NCBI RefSeq assembly: GCF_943169825.2
Contig: NZ_OW968402.1
Span: 372,001 to 436,000, forward strand
Direction of reading: 5' to 3'
DNA length: 64,000 nucleotides
From: Varibaculum prostatecancerukia
GTDB lineage: Bacteria; Actinomycetota; Actinomycetes; Actinomycetales; Actinomycetaceae
The position numbers and the translations under genes were made by a program. The notes beneath the pieces are model-generated. The model was not told the origin of the DNA. It saw only the letters and a program-made list of their open reading frames with translations, and ran no database searches. This document shows positions 29,603-37,331 of the stretch, piece after piece; position 1 is the stretch's first letter; each line of letters starts with the position of its first letter.

Positions 29603-30997
29603 TTACAGTGTAGTCAGCTTATTGTTGAGAATTTTGTCGGAGAAATTATTATATTTTCCGATTTCCCATTCACCATTAATCATGTCCCACACTATGGTGT
29701 TCAACAGGTCAGCGAATTCTTCGTCAAGAATATGGTGATCTGTCCAGATGAGATCTACCACATTTGTATCGACCTTCGACCACATCCGCTTCAGCATGGC
29801 AGTTGCCCGGCGCGACCACTGTGGATGCTTCTCATCGGGTTCCCAAACCGGCCCGTCGCCATTCCCTTCTGCCCAGCCGCGCTCACGCGTACACAGGGCA
29901 GCTTCTTGGTCATAAGCGGACCAGCCGCGCATAGGAATTACGAATGCGCAGGGCCCCTTAGAACCATTCAAGGTATCGGCGAGAAAATCAGAGAGTTCGA
30001 TAACTTCTGGAATGGTAGGAACCATCTCAGTGACGTTCTCATTGTGAATGTAAGGCTTACCTGTATCGCGGAAGCCTTTACGCTTGCCGGTGCGGAAGTC
30101 CTCTACATATTCTTCCTTCATGGTTTCAAACGCGCCATAGGCGCATTGATCCAAACCTCCAGGTACAACTACATTGGGGATACCCATATCCGGCGCAGCA
30201 GTCATACGTTCTCCCTGCCAAGTTTTCGGTGTTCCATAGACGGAGTCGTACATATTATTGGTTAATTCACCGGGCGTCATATCTACAACAGCAGTGATAT
30301 CACCGGAGCGAATCAAATCTTCCATCGTGGCGCCAACTCCCACAGCGTGGAAAGTCGAGCAGTCCCATCCATGATCGTTGAAGAACTTAGTAATTCGCAT
30401 CTGGGTAGGTGTCGTCGTTCCATAGCTAGTAACAGCGGCAAGCGGACGTCCAATCGGCGGGTCGTCAACCTTGGCCATGGCAACAATACCGGCGCAAGCT
30501 TGCGTGACAATCTTTGAGGTCACTGCAGTGATACCTTGTTCAGCGGTTGGCGAGACAATGAAAATATCTTTATTACCCAGCCATCCTGACACGTCAGATG
30601 ATGCCATATCGGTCATCAGAATCTTGGGAACCCCAAATGGTAGCGCCCTCATCGCAATCGAAACGGTGGTGGATCCTACTGAACCCGCCCAACTAATGAT
30701 ACCGTCGCATCGTCCTTCATCATGTAGCTTGAGAGCCATTTGCGCGCCGGCTTCCCCAATTTTTTTAATCGCGTCAGCTCGCGGACCAGCAAAGACTTCA
30801 TCCATGTCCAAAGAAGCCAACTCGCCAACCTCCTGGTTGGAAATGTCAGCAAAATCTACACTGCCACCAAGCGAAAGATCCATAATCAACGGTTCACCAC
30901 CGTTGGCACGTACCTGTTCGGCAACGAATTGGATTTCCGTACCTTTTGTGTTGCACATCCCCGTACACAAGATGACGGGTTTATCTTTTTTATTCAT
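29603..30997 (-). CDS. UPF0261 / Tm-1-like ATP-binding domain protein
   Basis: 464 residues of the UPF0261 family. It starts KPVILCTGMCNTKGTEIQFVAEQV and has ISWAGSVGSTTVSIAMRALPFGVPKILMTDMAS and VVPGGLDQCAYGAF. The plant homologue is the N-terminal half of tomato Tm-1, where this domain binds ATP; the bacterial function is unassigned. RBS AAGGAG precedes the ATG. It is the last gene of a four-gene minus-strand operon, right after the TIM-barrel protein that corresponds to the C-terminal half of Tm-1. Because no classical kinase is present, it is a candidate ATP-using step in the pathway (inference). Confidence 0.85.
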   Translation of the reverse strand: MNKKDKPVILCTGMCNTKGTEIQFVAEQVRANGGEPLIMDLSLGGSVDFADISNQEVGELASLDMDEVFAGPRADAIKKIGEAGAQMALKLHDEGRCDGIISWAGSVGSTTVSIAMRALPFGVPKILMTDMASSDVSGWLGNKDIFIVSPTAEQGITAVTSKIVTQACAGIVAMAKVDDPPIGRPLAAVTSYGTTTPTQMRITKFFNDHGWDCSTFHAVGVGATMEDLIRSGDITAVVDMTPGELTNNMYDSVYGTPKTWQGERMTAAPDMGIPNVVVPGGLDQCAYGAFETMKEEYVEDFRTGKRKGFRDTGKPYIHNENVTEMVPTIPEVIELSDFLADTLNGSKGPCAFVIPMRGWSAYDQEAALCTRERGWAEGNGDGPVWEPDEKHPQWSRRATAMLKRMWSKVDTNVVDLIWTDHHILDEEFADLLNTIVWDMINGEWEIGKYNNFSDKILNNKLTTL

Positions 30998-31024
30998 CTG
31001 TTACTCCTTTGTCACAGGTGACTA

Positions 31025-31855
31025 CTAGTCATTGAGTATGTTTTTGTATTCACGAGTAATTGCCAAAATTGCTTTTTCAATTGGCATGCGCTCCGCAGCA
31101 GAACCGCCGATGAAACCATGCGCAGAAGTATTTTTAATTACGTGCGCTGCTTCGGCGGGACCTTCGATGGGGCCGCCGTGTGCGAATAGGATGACATCCG
31201 GATTCTCTTGGAGAGCCGCGTCGAACATTTCTTGGCTGCGTTCGGTGGCTTCTTCGAGTGTCATATCAGATGCGGCGCCTTTGAGCCCACCGACTGTAGA
31301 ACCAAAGTGAGTGGCGATGGAATGGGCACCGACGCTGGCCATCACTTTTGCCTCTTCGGGCGTAAAGGCATAAGCGAGGGTAAACATATCCATCTTTACA
31401 GCTGTTTCAATGAATTCGACTTCGCGCTTCCAGCCAATGCCGATCTTGTCCATCTGCGCTACCGTTTCATCTCCGTAAATCTTGATCATGAACGGGTTAA
31501 TTCCGCTCACGCCGGCATCCCGCAGCCGCTCCAGATGCTCTTTATGCGGCAACAGCGGATTAAAGGCTCCAGATAGGGTCATGACCGGCGCTTCAGAAAC
31601 ATTGGCGACGATTTCGGGAAGTAAATCAAAAAGGACCTGGTTGATATCACTGTTCGGCATGAGTGCAGAGAGAGATCCTTGCCCCTTCATCCGCCAGTAG
31701 CTCGTCCCGGAGGCGATAATTAAATCAGCCCCGCCCATTTCCTGTAGTTTTGCAGATAGTCCGAATCCACAGTTCGGTGCGAATAACGGCCTGCCCGCGT
31801 CAATCTCTGCGCGTAAACGGGAGGTAACTTCTTTTGCCGTGTAGAGTTTTGCCAT
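31025..31855 (-). CDS. TIM-barrel protein of the PEP-hydrolase-like family (Tm-1 C-terminal half)
   Basis: 276 residues from the ATG at 31855, chosen for the AAAGGAG just upstream; an ATG 33 bases earlier lacks one. The N-terminus GRPLFAPNCGFGLSAKLQEMGGADLIIASGTSYWRMKG and VMTLSGAFNPLLP, ATHFGSTVGGLKG and ILFAHGGPIEGPAEA match the phosphoenolpyruvate hydrolase-like TIM-barrel family (also called TIM-barrel signal transduction protein). In plants and fungi this domain is fused behind UPF0261. Here the two are separate neighbours, 27 bases apart. Activity on phosphoenolpyruvate is a family label only; an aldolase or lyase role is equally possible. Confidence 0.85.
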   Translation of the reverse strand: MAKLYTAKEVTSRLRAEIDAGRPLFAPNCGFGLSAKLQEMGGADLIIASGTSYWRMKGQGSLSALMPNSDINQVLFDLLPEIVANVSEAPVMTLSGAFNPLLPHKEHLERLRDAGVSGINPFMIKIYGDETVAQMDKIGIGWKREVEFIETAVKMDMFTLAYAFTPEEAKVMASVGAHSIATHFGSTVGGLKGAASDMTLEEATERSQEMFDAALQENPDVILFAHGGPIEGPAEAAHVIKNTSAHGFIGGSAAERMPIEKAILAITREYKNILND

Positions 31856-31898
31856 TGCATTCTCCTTTGAATAATCGGGACCGGTCATTAGGTTCCGG

Positions 31899-32768
31899 TC
31901 AGAGTTGGTAGCGATTCAAAAATGCAGACGAATTGACGTCACGAATTGCGACGACGTCGTCTGTTGAAATCACAGGATCGGGGGTCTCCTGCAACTCCGC
32001 AATAAGCAAGTCGAGGTTACCCAGTGTTTTTTCGTAACTATAGAGGGGCATATCAGATCCGAATAGAATTCGATCAACCGCCCCCGCCCACGTCTTGACC
32101 ATCGTAATGAGATGGCGCAAGGGGTGGGTCTGGAAGTTTGGATCGCGTCCAATTACTGAGCTGATATCTACGTATACATTGGAGTGTTTCCGCAGTAATC
32201 CCGCCGTTCGAGAAAAGTCGATACGCCCCGCATGCCCCAGGATGGCTGGCATTTGCGGAAAATCGCAAAATACTGAGTCAAAGCGATTGACGCTCGTATA
32301 CTGATCATTGAGCGGAAGGACGCCGATATCACCCGAGTGAAAAAGGACGGGTTTCTGTGCTTCTTCCAGAACTTTATAAATTGGCCACAGCTGCGGATCA
32401 TCTACACCCATATTTTGAAATGCGCCGTGGAATTTTAAACCTTTATGGCCGTTCGCGAGTGCTTCCGCCACAATTTTCTCCGCATGTGGGCTGCGCGGAT
32501 TCACACAACAAAACGGAATCAAACGCTCAGGATATTTGTTACATTCGCGTAAAACGAAATCATTGATGCGTCTAATATGTGCATCAGATAAATCTGGTTC
32601 ATATGCAAGGGCGACCGCAATCGACAAATTAATGCCGTTTTTATCCATAGCAGCGATTAAAGCATCGGCATCGCAGGAAAGTGAACGGCTGGAGTCGTAG
32701 CCGCTAATCTGAGGTGGAATATCCGATTCTTCCCAAATATGGGAGTGGACGTCGACGCGTTTGCTCAT
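31899..32768 (-). CDS. amidohydrolase-family (Amidohydrolase_2) hydrolase
   Basis: 289 residues, metal-dependent TIM barrel. Metal ligands are visible: VHSHIW (H8, H10), VLFHSGD (H144), ILGHAGR (H179) and LFGSDMP (D239). The family includes sugar-lactone hydrolases and decarboxylases. A lactonase that opens an aldonolactone would fit a carbohydrate-acid pathway, but this is inference. Its ATG overlaps the stop of the RuBisCO-like gene as ATGA, which implies coupled translation and shared function. Confidence 0.85.
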   Translation of the reverse strand: MSKRVDVHSHIWEESDIPPQISGYDSSRSLSCDADALIAAMDKNGINLSIAVALAYEPDLSDAHIRRINDFVLRECNKYPERLIPFCCVNPRSPHAEKIVAEALANGHKGLKFHGAFQNMGVDDPQLWPIYKVLEEAQKPVLFHSGDIGVLPLNDQYTSVNRFDSVFCDFPQMPAILGHAGRIDFSRTAGLLRKHSNVYVDISSVIGRDPNFQTHPLRHLITMVKTWAGAVDRILFGSDMPLYSYEKTLGNLDLLIAELQETPDPVISTDDVVAIRDVNSSAFLNRYQL

Positions 32769-34015
32769 TTGACTACTCCAAATACATCTAAAGCGGTTGC
32801 TAATTCGCTATGTTCGCGAGCTGCTTCTTCCAATGTCACACCATCCATGTAGGCGTCAATTGCTTGGCGCATCGCCCTAACGCCTGCCGCAGGTCCTTGG
32901 GGGTGTCCTTGAATGGCTCCACCTGATGCCAGAACGATATCTGTGCCTAAGTCCTCTAAATATCTGTATACGACCCCGGGCTTAACTCCCCCCCCAACGA
33001 CCGGGAACGACGGCTGAAGGTTGCTCATTGGCGTGAGCATTTTGCGCGCGGTAGCTAGATATGCCGCTTTCCGCATGGGATAACCACTGTAGGGAGTGTT
33101 AATAACCGCCATGTCGGCACCCACGAGCCTTGGGAAAAACCCGAGCGCTAAGGCAGCTGACATGCCGGAGGAAGCGTTTTCGTAATAGGTATTAGCCGAG
33201 GCATAGTGGCCGAGAATTGGCACATCAAACTTTTCTCGCAATTCGACGACGCTGCCGTACCCGACCGCGGCATAGCACACCATGAGTGCGCGCGCTCCGG
33301 CATTGATAGCGCGCTTGGCATTTTCGAATAAAGCCGTGCCTTGCGCAGTGATATTAGGTACGTAGATGGTACGGTGGCCAGTTTCTTCAAAAGCTTGCTG
33401 TGCAGCTTTGTTATAAGCGGTAACACGCTGATCAATAGGAGAGAATTCGGGGTCTCCCATGAGTTCATCATCTTTGATTAGATCAGGGCCGCCTAATGCT
33501 GTCTCGCGGAAGATTTCACTTCCCTGAGCTGGGGTAAGACCAGTGCATGGTTTGATCATGTTGAGTAGAAGCGGGCGCGAAGGGATGCCGAGAAGCTTTC
33601 TGATCCCAGCCACACCATGCTTTGGACCTGGAAGCTTGCTTGTCATCGACGCAGGGAGCTGAACGTCAACGAGTTTTGCCGCCATGGAAGTCGAGGCGTC
33701 ATTGCCCAGCAGCGAGGTAAAAAGCCTCGGTATGTCAGCTCCTATGCTCACCGCCGGCAAGGAAAGAGTTGCGGTGTACGTTGTGGTATTTCCGCCTTCG
33801 GTTACCAGATCGCTGGGATCCAGGGTTTTAATGTCGACGACTTCACCTTGGTAGTTGTCAACCATTTCTTGTGTTAGACCGGGAACATCAACCCAGGTTC
33901 CAATAGTTTGACCGATTGCGAAAGCGCGAACTTTTTCTAGGGGGTCAACATCGGCAGGGATGGAAAAGGTATATGTCGCAAGAACCGCGTCATTCTTGTT
34001 GGAAGCCTGTGGCAT
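32765..34015 (-). CDS. RuBisCO-like protein (form IV)
   Basis: 416 residues from the ATG at 34015; AAGGAG lies just upstream inside a longer open frame. It aligns along the whole RuBisCO large chain. LNMIKPCTGL holds K155 (equivalent of K175). GGPDLIKDDELM holds K181, D183 and E184, the carbamylated Lys and two Mg ligands. ILGHYASA holds H270. ASGGAIQGHPQGPAAGVRA is the C-terminal phosphate-binding loop. The loop-6 region reads NTPYSGYPM with no Lys matching K334, and the usual S379 position is Gly (VVGGGVKPG), so carboxylation of RuBP is not expected. Known relatives include OiaX, which decarboxylates 3-oxo-isoapionate-4-phosphate to L-erythrulose-1-phosphate. It is the first gene of the operon. 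Confidence 0.9.
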   Translation of the reverse strand: MPQASNKNDAVLATYTFSIPADVDPLEKVRAFAIGQTIGTWVDVPGLTQEMVDNYQGEVVDIKTLDPSDLVTEGGNTTTYTATLSLPAVSIGADIPRLFTSLLGNDASTSMAAKLVDVQLPASMTSKLPGPKHGVAGIRKLLGIPSRPLLLNMIKPCTGLTPAQGSEIFRETALGGPDLIKDDELMGDPEFSPIDQRVTAYNKAAQQAFEETGHRTIYVPNITAQGTALFENAKRAINAGARALMVCYAAVGYGSVVELREKFDVPILGHYASANTYYENASSGMSAALALGFFPRLVGADMAVINTPYSGYPMRKAAYLATARKMLTPMSNLQPSFPVVGGGVKPGVVYRYLEDLGTDIVLASGGAIQGHPQGPAAGVRAMRQAIDAYMDGVTLEEAAREHSELATALDVFGVVK

Positions 34016-34042
34016 GTTGCTCCTTCGCATTGCTTAAAATGT

Positions 34043-34061
34043 TACATGTACATGATATATG
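34043..34061. promoter_or_regulatory. palindromic candidate operator between RLP operon and MBL gene
   Basis: Overlapping palindromes TACATGTA (34043-34050) and ATGTACAT (34046-34053), followed by CATGATATATG, lie in the 126-base divergent gap. They sit where an operator could control both directions. The binding regulator is not known. Confidence 0.35.
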
Positions 34062-34075
34062 AACCAATGCGGATG

Positions 34076-34104
34076 TTGCAAGTATGTATAAAAAATGTGA
34101 TATT
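34076..34104 (+). promoter_or_regulatory. candidate promoter of the MBL-fold gene
   Basis: TTGCAA (34076-34081), a 17-base spacer, then GATATT (34099-34104), about 38 bases before the ATG at 34142. The match is plausible but modest for a sigma-70-type promoter, and it lies just downstream of the palindrome. Confidence 0.35.
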
Positions 34105-34141
34105 TTGGTATAGAGCCCATTTATTTTTAAGGATTAGAGCT

Positions 34142-35209
34142 ATGCAAAAGGTTGACGCACGTATTATTCTTCTCGGTACAGCAGGTGGCGCAGTGACTTG
34201 GGGAAGTGCGGATTCGTCAGCTATGTGCCGCTACGGGACTTCAACGGCTCTAGTTATTGGTGGAAAGATTTACGTCGTCGATTTCGGTATGGGTGTTGCG
34301 CGGCAGTTAACTAGAGCGAACCCCCTAGGGCGTCCGGAATCACAAATATTCGAAGACTTGCAAACGTTGTTTATCACGCATATGCATTCTGATCACACAT
34401 TAGATCTGTCAAACCTGTTGTTGTGCGGATATAACCAGGGGTGGCCGTCGCATCGAGTGGAAGTGTATGGTCCTTGGGACAGAGTTCTTAGCCCTAGTTT
34501 TTACTCGGATTTGCCAGAGTCGGATGTATGGACGCCAGGTGCTGAAAAATTCGTCAATGATCTACTGGTCGCATTTGAGGCCGAAACTTTAGACAGAGTC
34601 TATGGCGCAAAAAAACGCTCTCCGCAGGACATGATTGTCGGCGTTAATGTCCAACGTCCTGGGGTAATAGACCGCGACACTCATGGGAAGTTTTGCCAAT
34701 CTGGGGAAGCTGACCCTGAGGTAAAACTTAACCACAATGAAGCGCCTGTGGATCCGTTCTTCGTTTACGAAGATGATCGCGTGTATGTGACCGCCACACT
34801 GGCGGAACATGGAACTATGTATCCTGCATTTGCCTACCGTTTTGACACGGATGAGGGATCCGTAGTCTTCTCTGGAGATACTGGTCCTTCTGAGAACCTA
34901 GTACGACTTGCTGCGGACGCAAATGTGCTGATTCATGAAGTAATTGATCCAAACTATGCGCGTTGGCAATTTGGGAATCCTCCATATACCCCCAAGCAGC
35001 AGCAAGCACTAGATGTCGTATTTAAGAAACACTGTTCGGTCGAAGTTGTGGGGACGATTGCCCAACGCTGCTCAGTGCAAACATTGGTGCTTAACCATTT
35101 TGTTCCGGGTAACCTGCCACAAGGATTATGGGCTTCGAAAGTGAAGGGATTCGATGGGCGCATTATCGAAGGTCGCGACCTGGACACCGTGTATCTTGCT
35201 AACGTTTAG
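34142..35209 (+). CDS. metallo-beta-lactamase-fold hydrolase (AtsA/RNase Z-like)
   Basis: 355 residues from the ATG at 34142, which has AAGGA eight bases upstream; an in-frame ATG 96 bases earlier gives a tail unlike the family. The metal motif is ITHMHSDHT (H80, H82, D84, H85). VVFSGDTGPSENLVRLAADANVLIHE supplies the bridging Asp region and LNHFVPG the last His. It begins IILLGTAGGAVTW, like arylsulfatase/RNase Z-type members. The likely activity is hydrolysis of an ester, lactone or phosphodiester bond. It is divergent from the RuBisCO-like operon and shares its control region, so it probably belongs to the same pathway. Confidence 0.85.
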   Translation: MQKVDARIILLGTAGGAVTWGSADSSAMCRYGTSTALVIGGKIYVVDFGMGVARQLTRANPLGRPESQIFEDLQTLFITHMHSDHTLDLSNLLLCGYNQGWPSHRVEVYGPWDRVLSPSFYSDLPESDVWTPGAEKFVNDLLVAFEAETLDRVYGAKKRSPQDMIVGVNVQRPGVIDRDTHGKFCQSGEADPEVKLNHNEAPVDPFFVYEDDRVYVTATLAEHGTMYPAFAYRFDTDEGSVVFSGDTGPSENLVRLAADANVLIHEVIDPNYARWQFGNPPYTPKQQQALDVVFKKHCSVEVVGTIAQRCSVQTLVLNHFVPGNLPQGLWASKVKGFDGRIIEGRDLDTVYLANV

Positions 35210-35620
35210 CGGAACTACTGTGCGATCTAACCGTGTGCAGGTGTTTGGATACTAGAAGGCATTCTCTAACAGCAGAGAGCCTCAGTAACTAAGCAATATA
35301 AAATTTTAAAGATTGACCGTGCGTTGCTGAACTGCAAAATAGAGCTAGCTATTTCTGTAAGAGAGCAGATGAGGGCGATTACCCTCTACAAATAGTGACT
35401 TTGCGCAACCCAATTTTTTCGTAGCCACCCGCAAAGAATTTGAAATAAAAGAAGCCTAATAACTGGGCTGATATCCACTTTTGTTTTTATTTCACTATTC
35501 TTACGGGTGGCTACAGATAATTTGTGGTTTTTTAGCTTTTGGATAACTCACGCATATCCATAGCTGGTTCTGTCAGCAGGCAAACACTAAGGAGAGGAAA
35601 AGTAAGTTTCGACCAGGGTA
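35210..35620. other. 411-base intergenic region at the right end of the metabolic island
   Basis: No gene is seen. After the MBL-fold stop there is a small hairpin (near 35257-35282, AGGC...TCTCT paired with AGAGAGCCT) that could end transcription, although it lacks a U-tract. A second short hairpin (GAGGG/CCCTC) lies near 35370. The prominent element is the long inverted repeat at 35421-35514. Confidence 0.5.
35421..35514. repeat. 94-bp element with 30-base inverted repeats
   Basis: Arms at 35421-35450 and 35485-35514 match in inverted orientation with a few differences: both ends read GTAGCCACCCG and both inner ends read GAAATAAAA. The spacer is 34 bases. No U-tract follows on either strand in the position expected for a terminator. 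It could be a miniature transposable element or a long regulatory hairpin. No target-site duplication was recognised. Confidence 0.6.
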
Positions 35621-35911
35621 TTAACCAGCAAACATGGCGGCCGCGCCACTTTCGGCATCTTCATAACTGACGGAAGCAGCCTGCAAGGCTTGGCCGATGG
35701 AATCGAGTGCGGCTTCCATCTGAGCTTGGGCAGCGCGCCAACGGGTTGCACAATCGGCGAAGGAACTGGCGGCTGCCCCGGTCCAGGATCCTTGCAGGGA
35801 CTGTACTTGTGCCATCATGGCTGCGGCGTCGGTGCGCAGTTGCCCGGCAATAGCGGCCGCCTGAGCTCCTGCTGCGGACACCTGACTAGAATCTACATTG
35901 AACTGTGCCAT
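35621..35911 (-). CDS. WXG100-family (ESAT-6-like) type VII secretion substrate, orphan
   Basis: 96 residues, helical and Ala/Gln-rich. The WxG turn is SWTGAAASSF (W43, G45). A type VII export signal of the form YxxxD/E is present at Y83-E87 (YEDAE). WXG100 proteins form helical hairpin dimers exported by ESX/T7SS machines. No EccC, EccB, EccD, EccE or partner WXG100 gene lies in the window, so the secretion machine must be elsewhere or absent. A good RBS (AGGAGA) precedes the ATG. Confidence 0.92.
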   Translation of the reverse strand: MAQFNVDSSQVSAAGAQAAAIAGQLRTDAAAMMAQVQSLQGSWTGAAASSFADCATRWRAAQAQMEAALDSIGQALQAASVSYEDAESGAAAMFAG

Positions 35912-36087
35912 ATTGCTTTCTCCTAAAAGTAGTTGATTGATTGGCTATCGCCCTCAATCTAGAAGCGAAGCAATAAAGACAGAATAGTTCCTATAACTTC
36001 TCCAGGAAATGACAGCATTAAGTGCTGCTGGGTACAAATCTACAAATCTAACTAGCACCAACAGGTTTATATCTGGCAGCGCCGTAT

Positions 36088-37218
36088 CTAGATCTCGGTA
36101 AGCGAATCTTCATCGTCGGCCGAAGAATACATAGTTTCCTCTACTTCTTCTTCCTCTGGCTGCGGAAGGGATTCTTCATCTTCGGTTTCATCCATACTTT
36201 GAGCAGCACGGCGTTCAATTTTTGATAAATCGATCTTTCGCATGGTCAAGGTGGAGAACTGGTCAGCTACATTCTCCATTGAAGACAGCCCATTTTCGGT
36301 GGCGCTAGCAGCATTTTCTGCTTGAAGCTGCGCAGCGCGTTCTTCTAAGGCTTTTCTTTCGGTGGCCGACAGTTTCACTACCGGAATCTTGGTGGAAGTA
36401 GTTTTATCTTCCGGTGTCAAGATGGATTGGCGCGACACTGTGCGGTTAGGGGCAGCTTTAATCACCACAATTTCTGAGGTGTCGGCATCGGAATTTTTCG
36501 GTTTATTCTTAGTACGCGATGCAGTTTTTTCTTTCCCGGTGGGTTCTCCGGGAATCAGCGCCGAAAGTTTCGCGTATTCGCCCTCCAGATTCTGTCGTGC
36601 CGCACTCTCGTTTCCGCTGCCTAAGGGGGAATGGAAAATAGTGTCGCGCGCCAGTAGCTTCGAGATTAACGAGCGACGCAGCCGGGCGTAACGGAGTTGA
36701 TCCATAGCAGCCATCTCCGCCCTCATTAGCTGGCAGTAACTGCGATAATCCTGAGGGGAGGCACCCAAATATGAAATAGCGGCATCTACAAAAACACAGG
36801 CGTCTAAATCGTCAGTAGGAGGCTGTCGCCCCTCCAACATCAAAATCAGTTCACCGACCCGAATCGTATTTTCTTTTTGCGCCCCCAGGTGCAAGAGACG
36901 ATCCAGCGCAAAATCGGAAGAAGCAGGATAGTTTTCGTAGTTAGTGGTATTTTTAGCTCTCGTCTGTGACTGGGTAATTACCCCGTGATACCAGGCGGCG
37001 ACGGTTAAAACTGCAGGTCGCTGCGATGTGTTAGTGAAGTGATCCAAACAGGTTAGTAAGCGAATCAAATGGGAAGTGGTGTGAAATTCGCGTCCGGACG
37101 ACTGCCACATTTGTAGGAGTTTATCTGCTTCTTTTCGCAATAAGGCATCGTCGGTGACCCCTAGCTCCCGCATGGCTTTGACGAATCCCGTCTGCAGCCA
37201 AGATGGTGCACCTGGCAT
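36088..37218 (-). CDS. COG4339-like HD-superfamily protein with altered metal motif
   Basis: 376 residues. The first 215 resemble the predicted HD-type phosphohydrolases of COG4339: FHTTSHLIRLLTCL (H46, H50), VAAWYHGVI, NYENYPASSDFALDRLL, FVDAAISYLGASPQDYRSY and a final HSPLGSGNESAARQNLEGEY. The HD dyad reads H78-G79 and the usual DADL reads DAAI, so two metal-binding acids are missing and catalysis is doubtful. Residues about 230-376 are charged, low-complexity and end in a strongly acidic tail. It is upstream of the WXG100 gene on the same strand, 176 bases away. Confidence 0.65.
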   Translation of the reverse strand: MPGAPSWLQTGFVKAMRELGVTDDALLRKEADKLLQMWQSSGREFHTTSHLIRLLTCLDHFTNTSQRPAVLTVAAWYHGVITQSQTRAKNTTNYENYPASSDFALDRLLHLGAQKENTIRVGELILMLEGRQPPTDDLDACVFVDAAISYLGASPQDYRSYCQLMRAEMAAMDQLRYARLRRSLISKLLARDTIFHSPLGSGNESAARQNLEGEYAKLSALIPGEPTGKEKTASRTKNKPKNSDADTSEIVVIKAAPNRTVSRQSILTPEDKTTSTKIPVVKLSATERKALEERAAQLQAENAASATENGLSSMENVADQFSTLTMRKIDLSKIERRAAQSMDETEDEESLPQPEEEEVEETMYSSADDEDSLTEI

Positions 37219-37331
37219 AGCCTCTGTACCCCCGACTAATGAATGTTGCAGTGGTTATCCTACGGCTAAAAGCTCAGGAGAGAAAATAAAACATAAAAAT
37301 ACTGCTCAAACTAGATAATATTAAAGCAGGT

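Noticed and set aside
35368-35384. A GAGGG/CCCTC hairpin as a terminator of the MBL-fold gene
   Set aside because: The stem is five pairs with no U-tract and it is about 160 bases from the stop codon.
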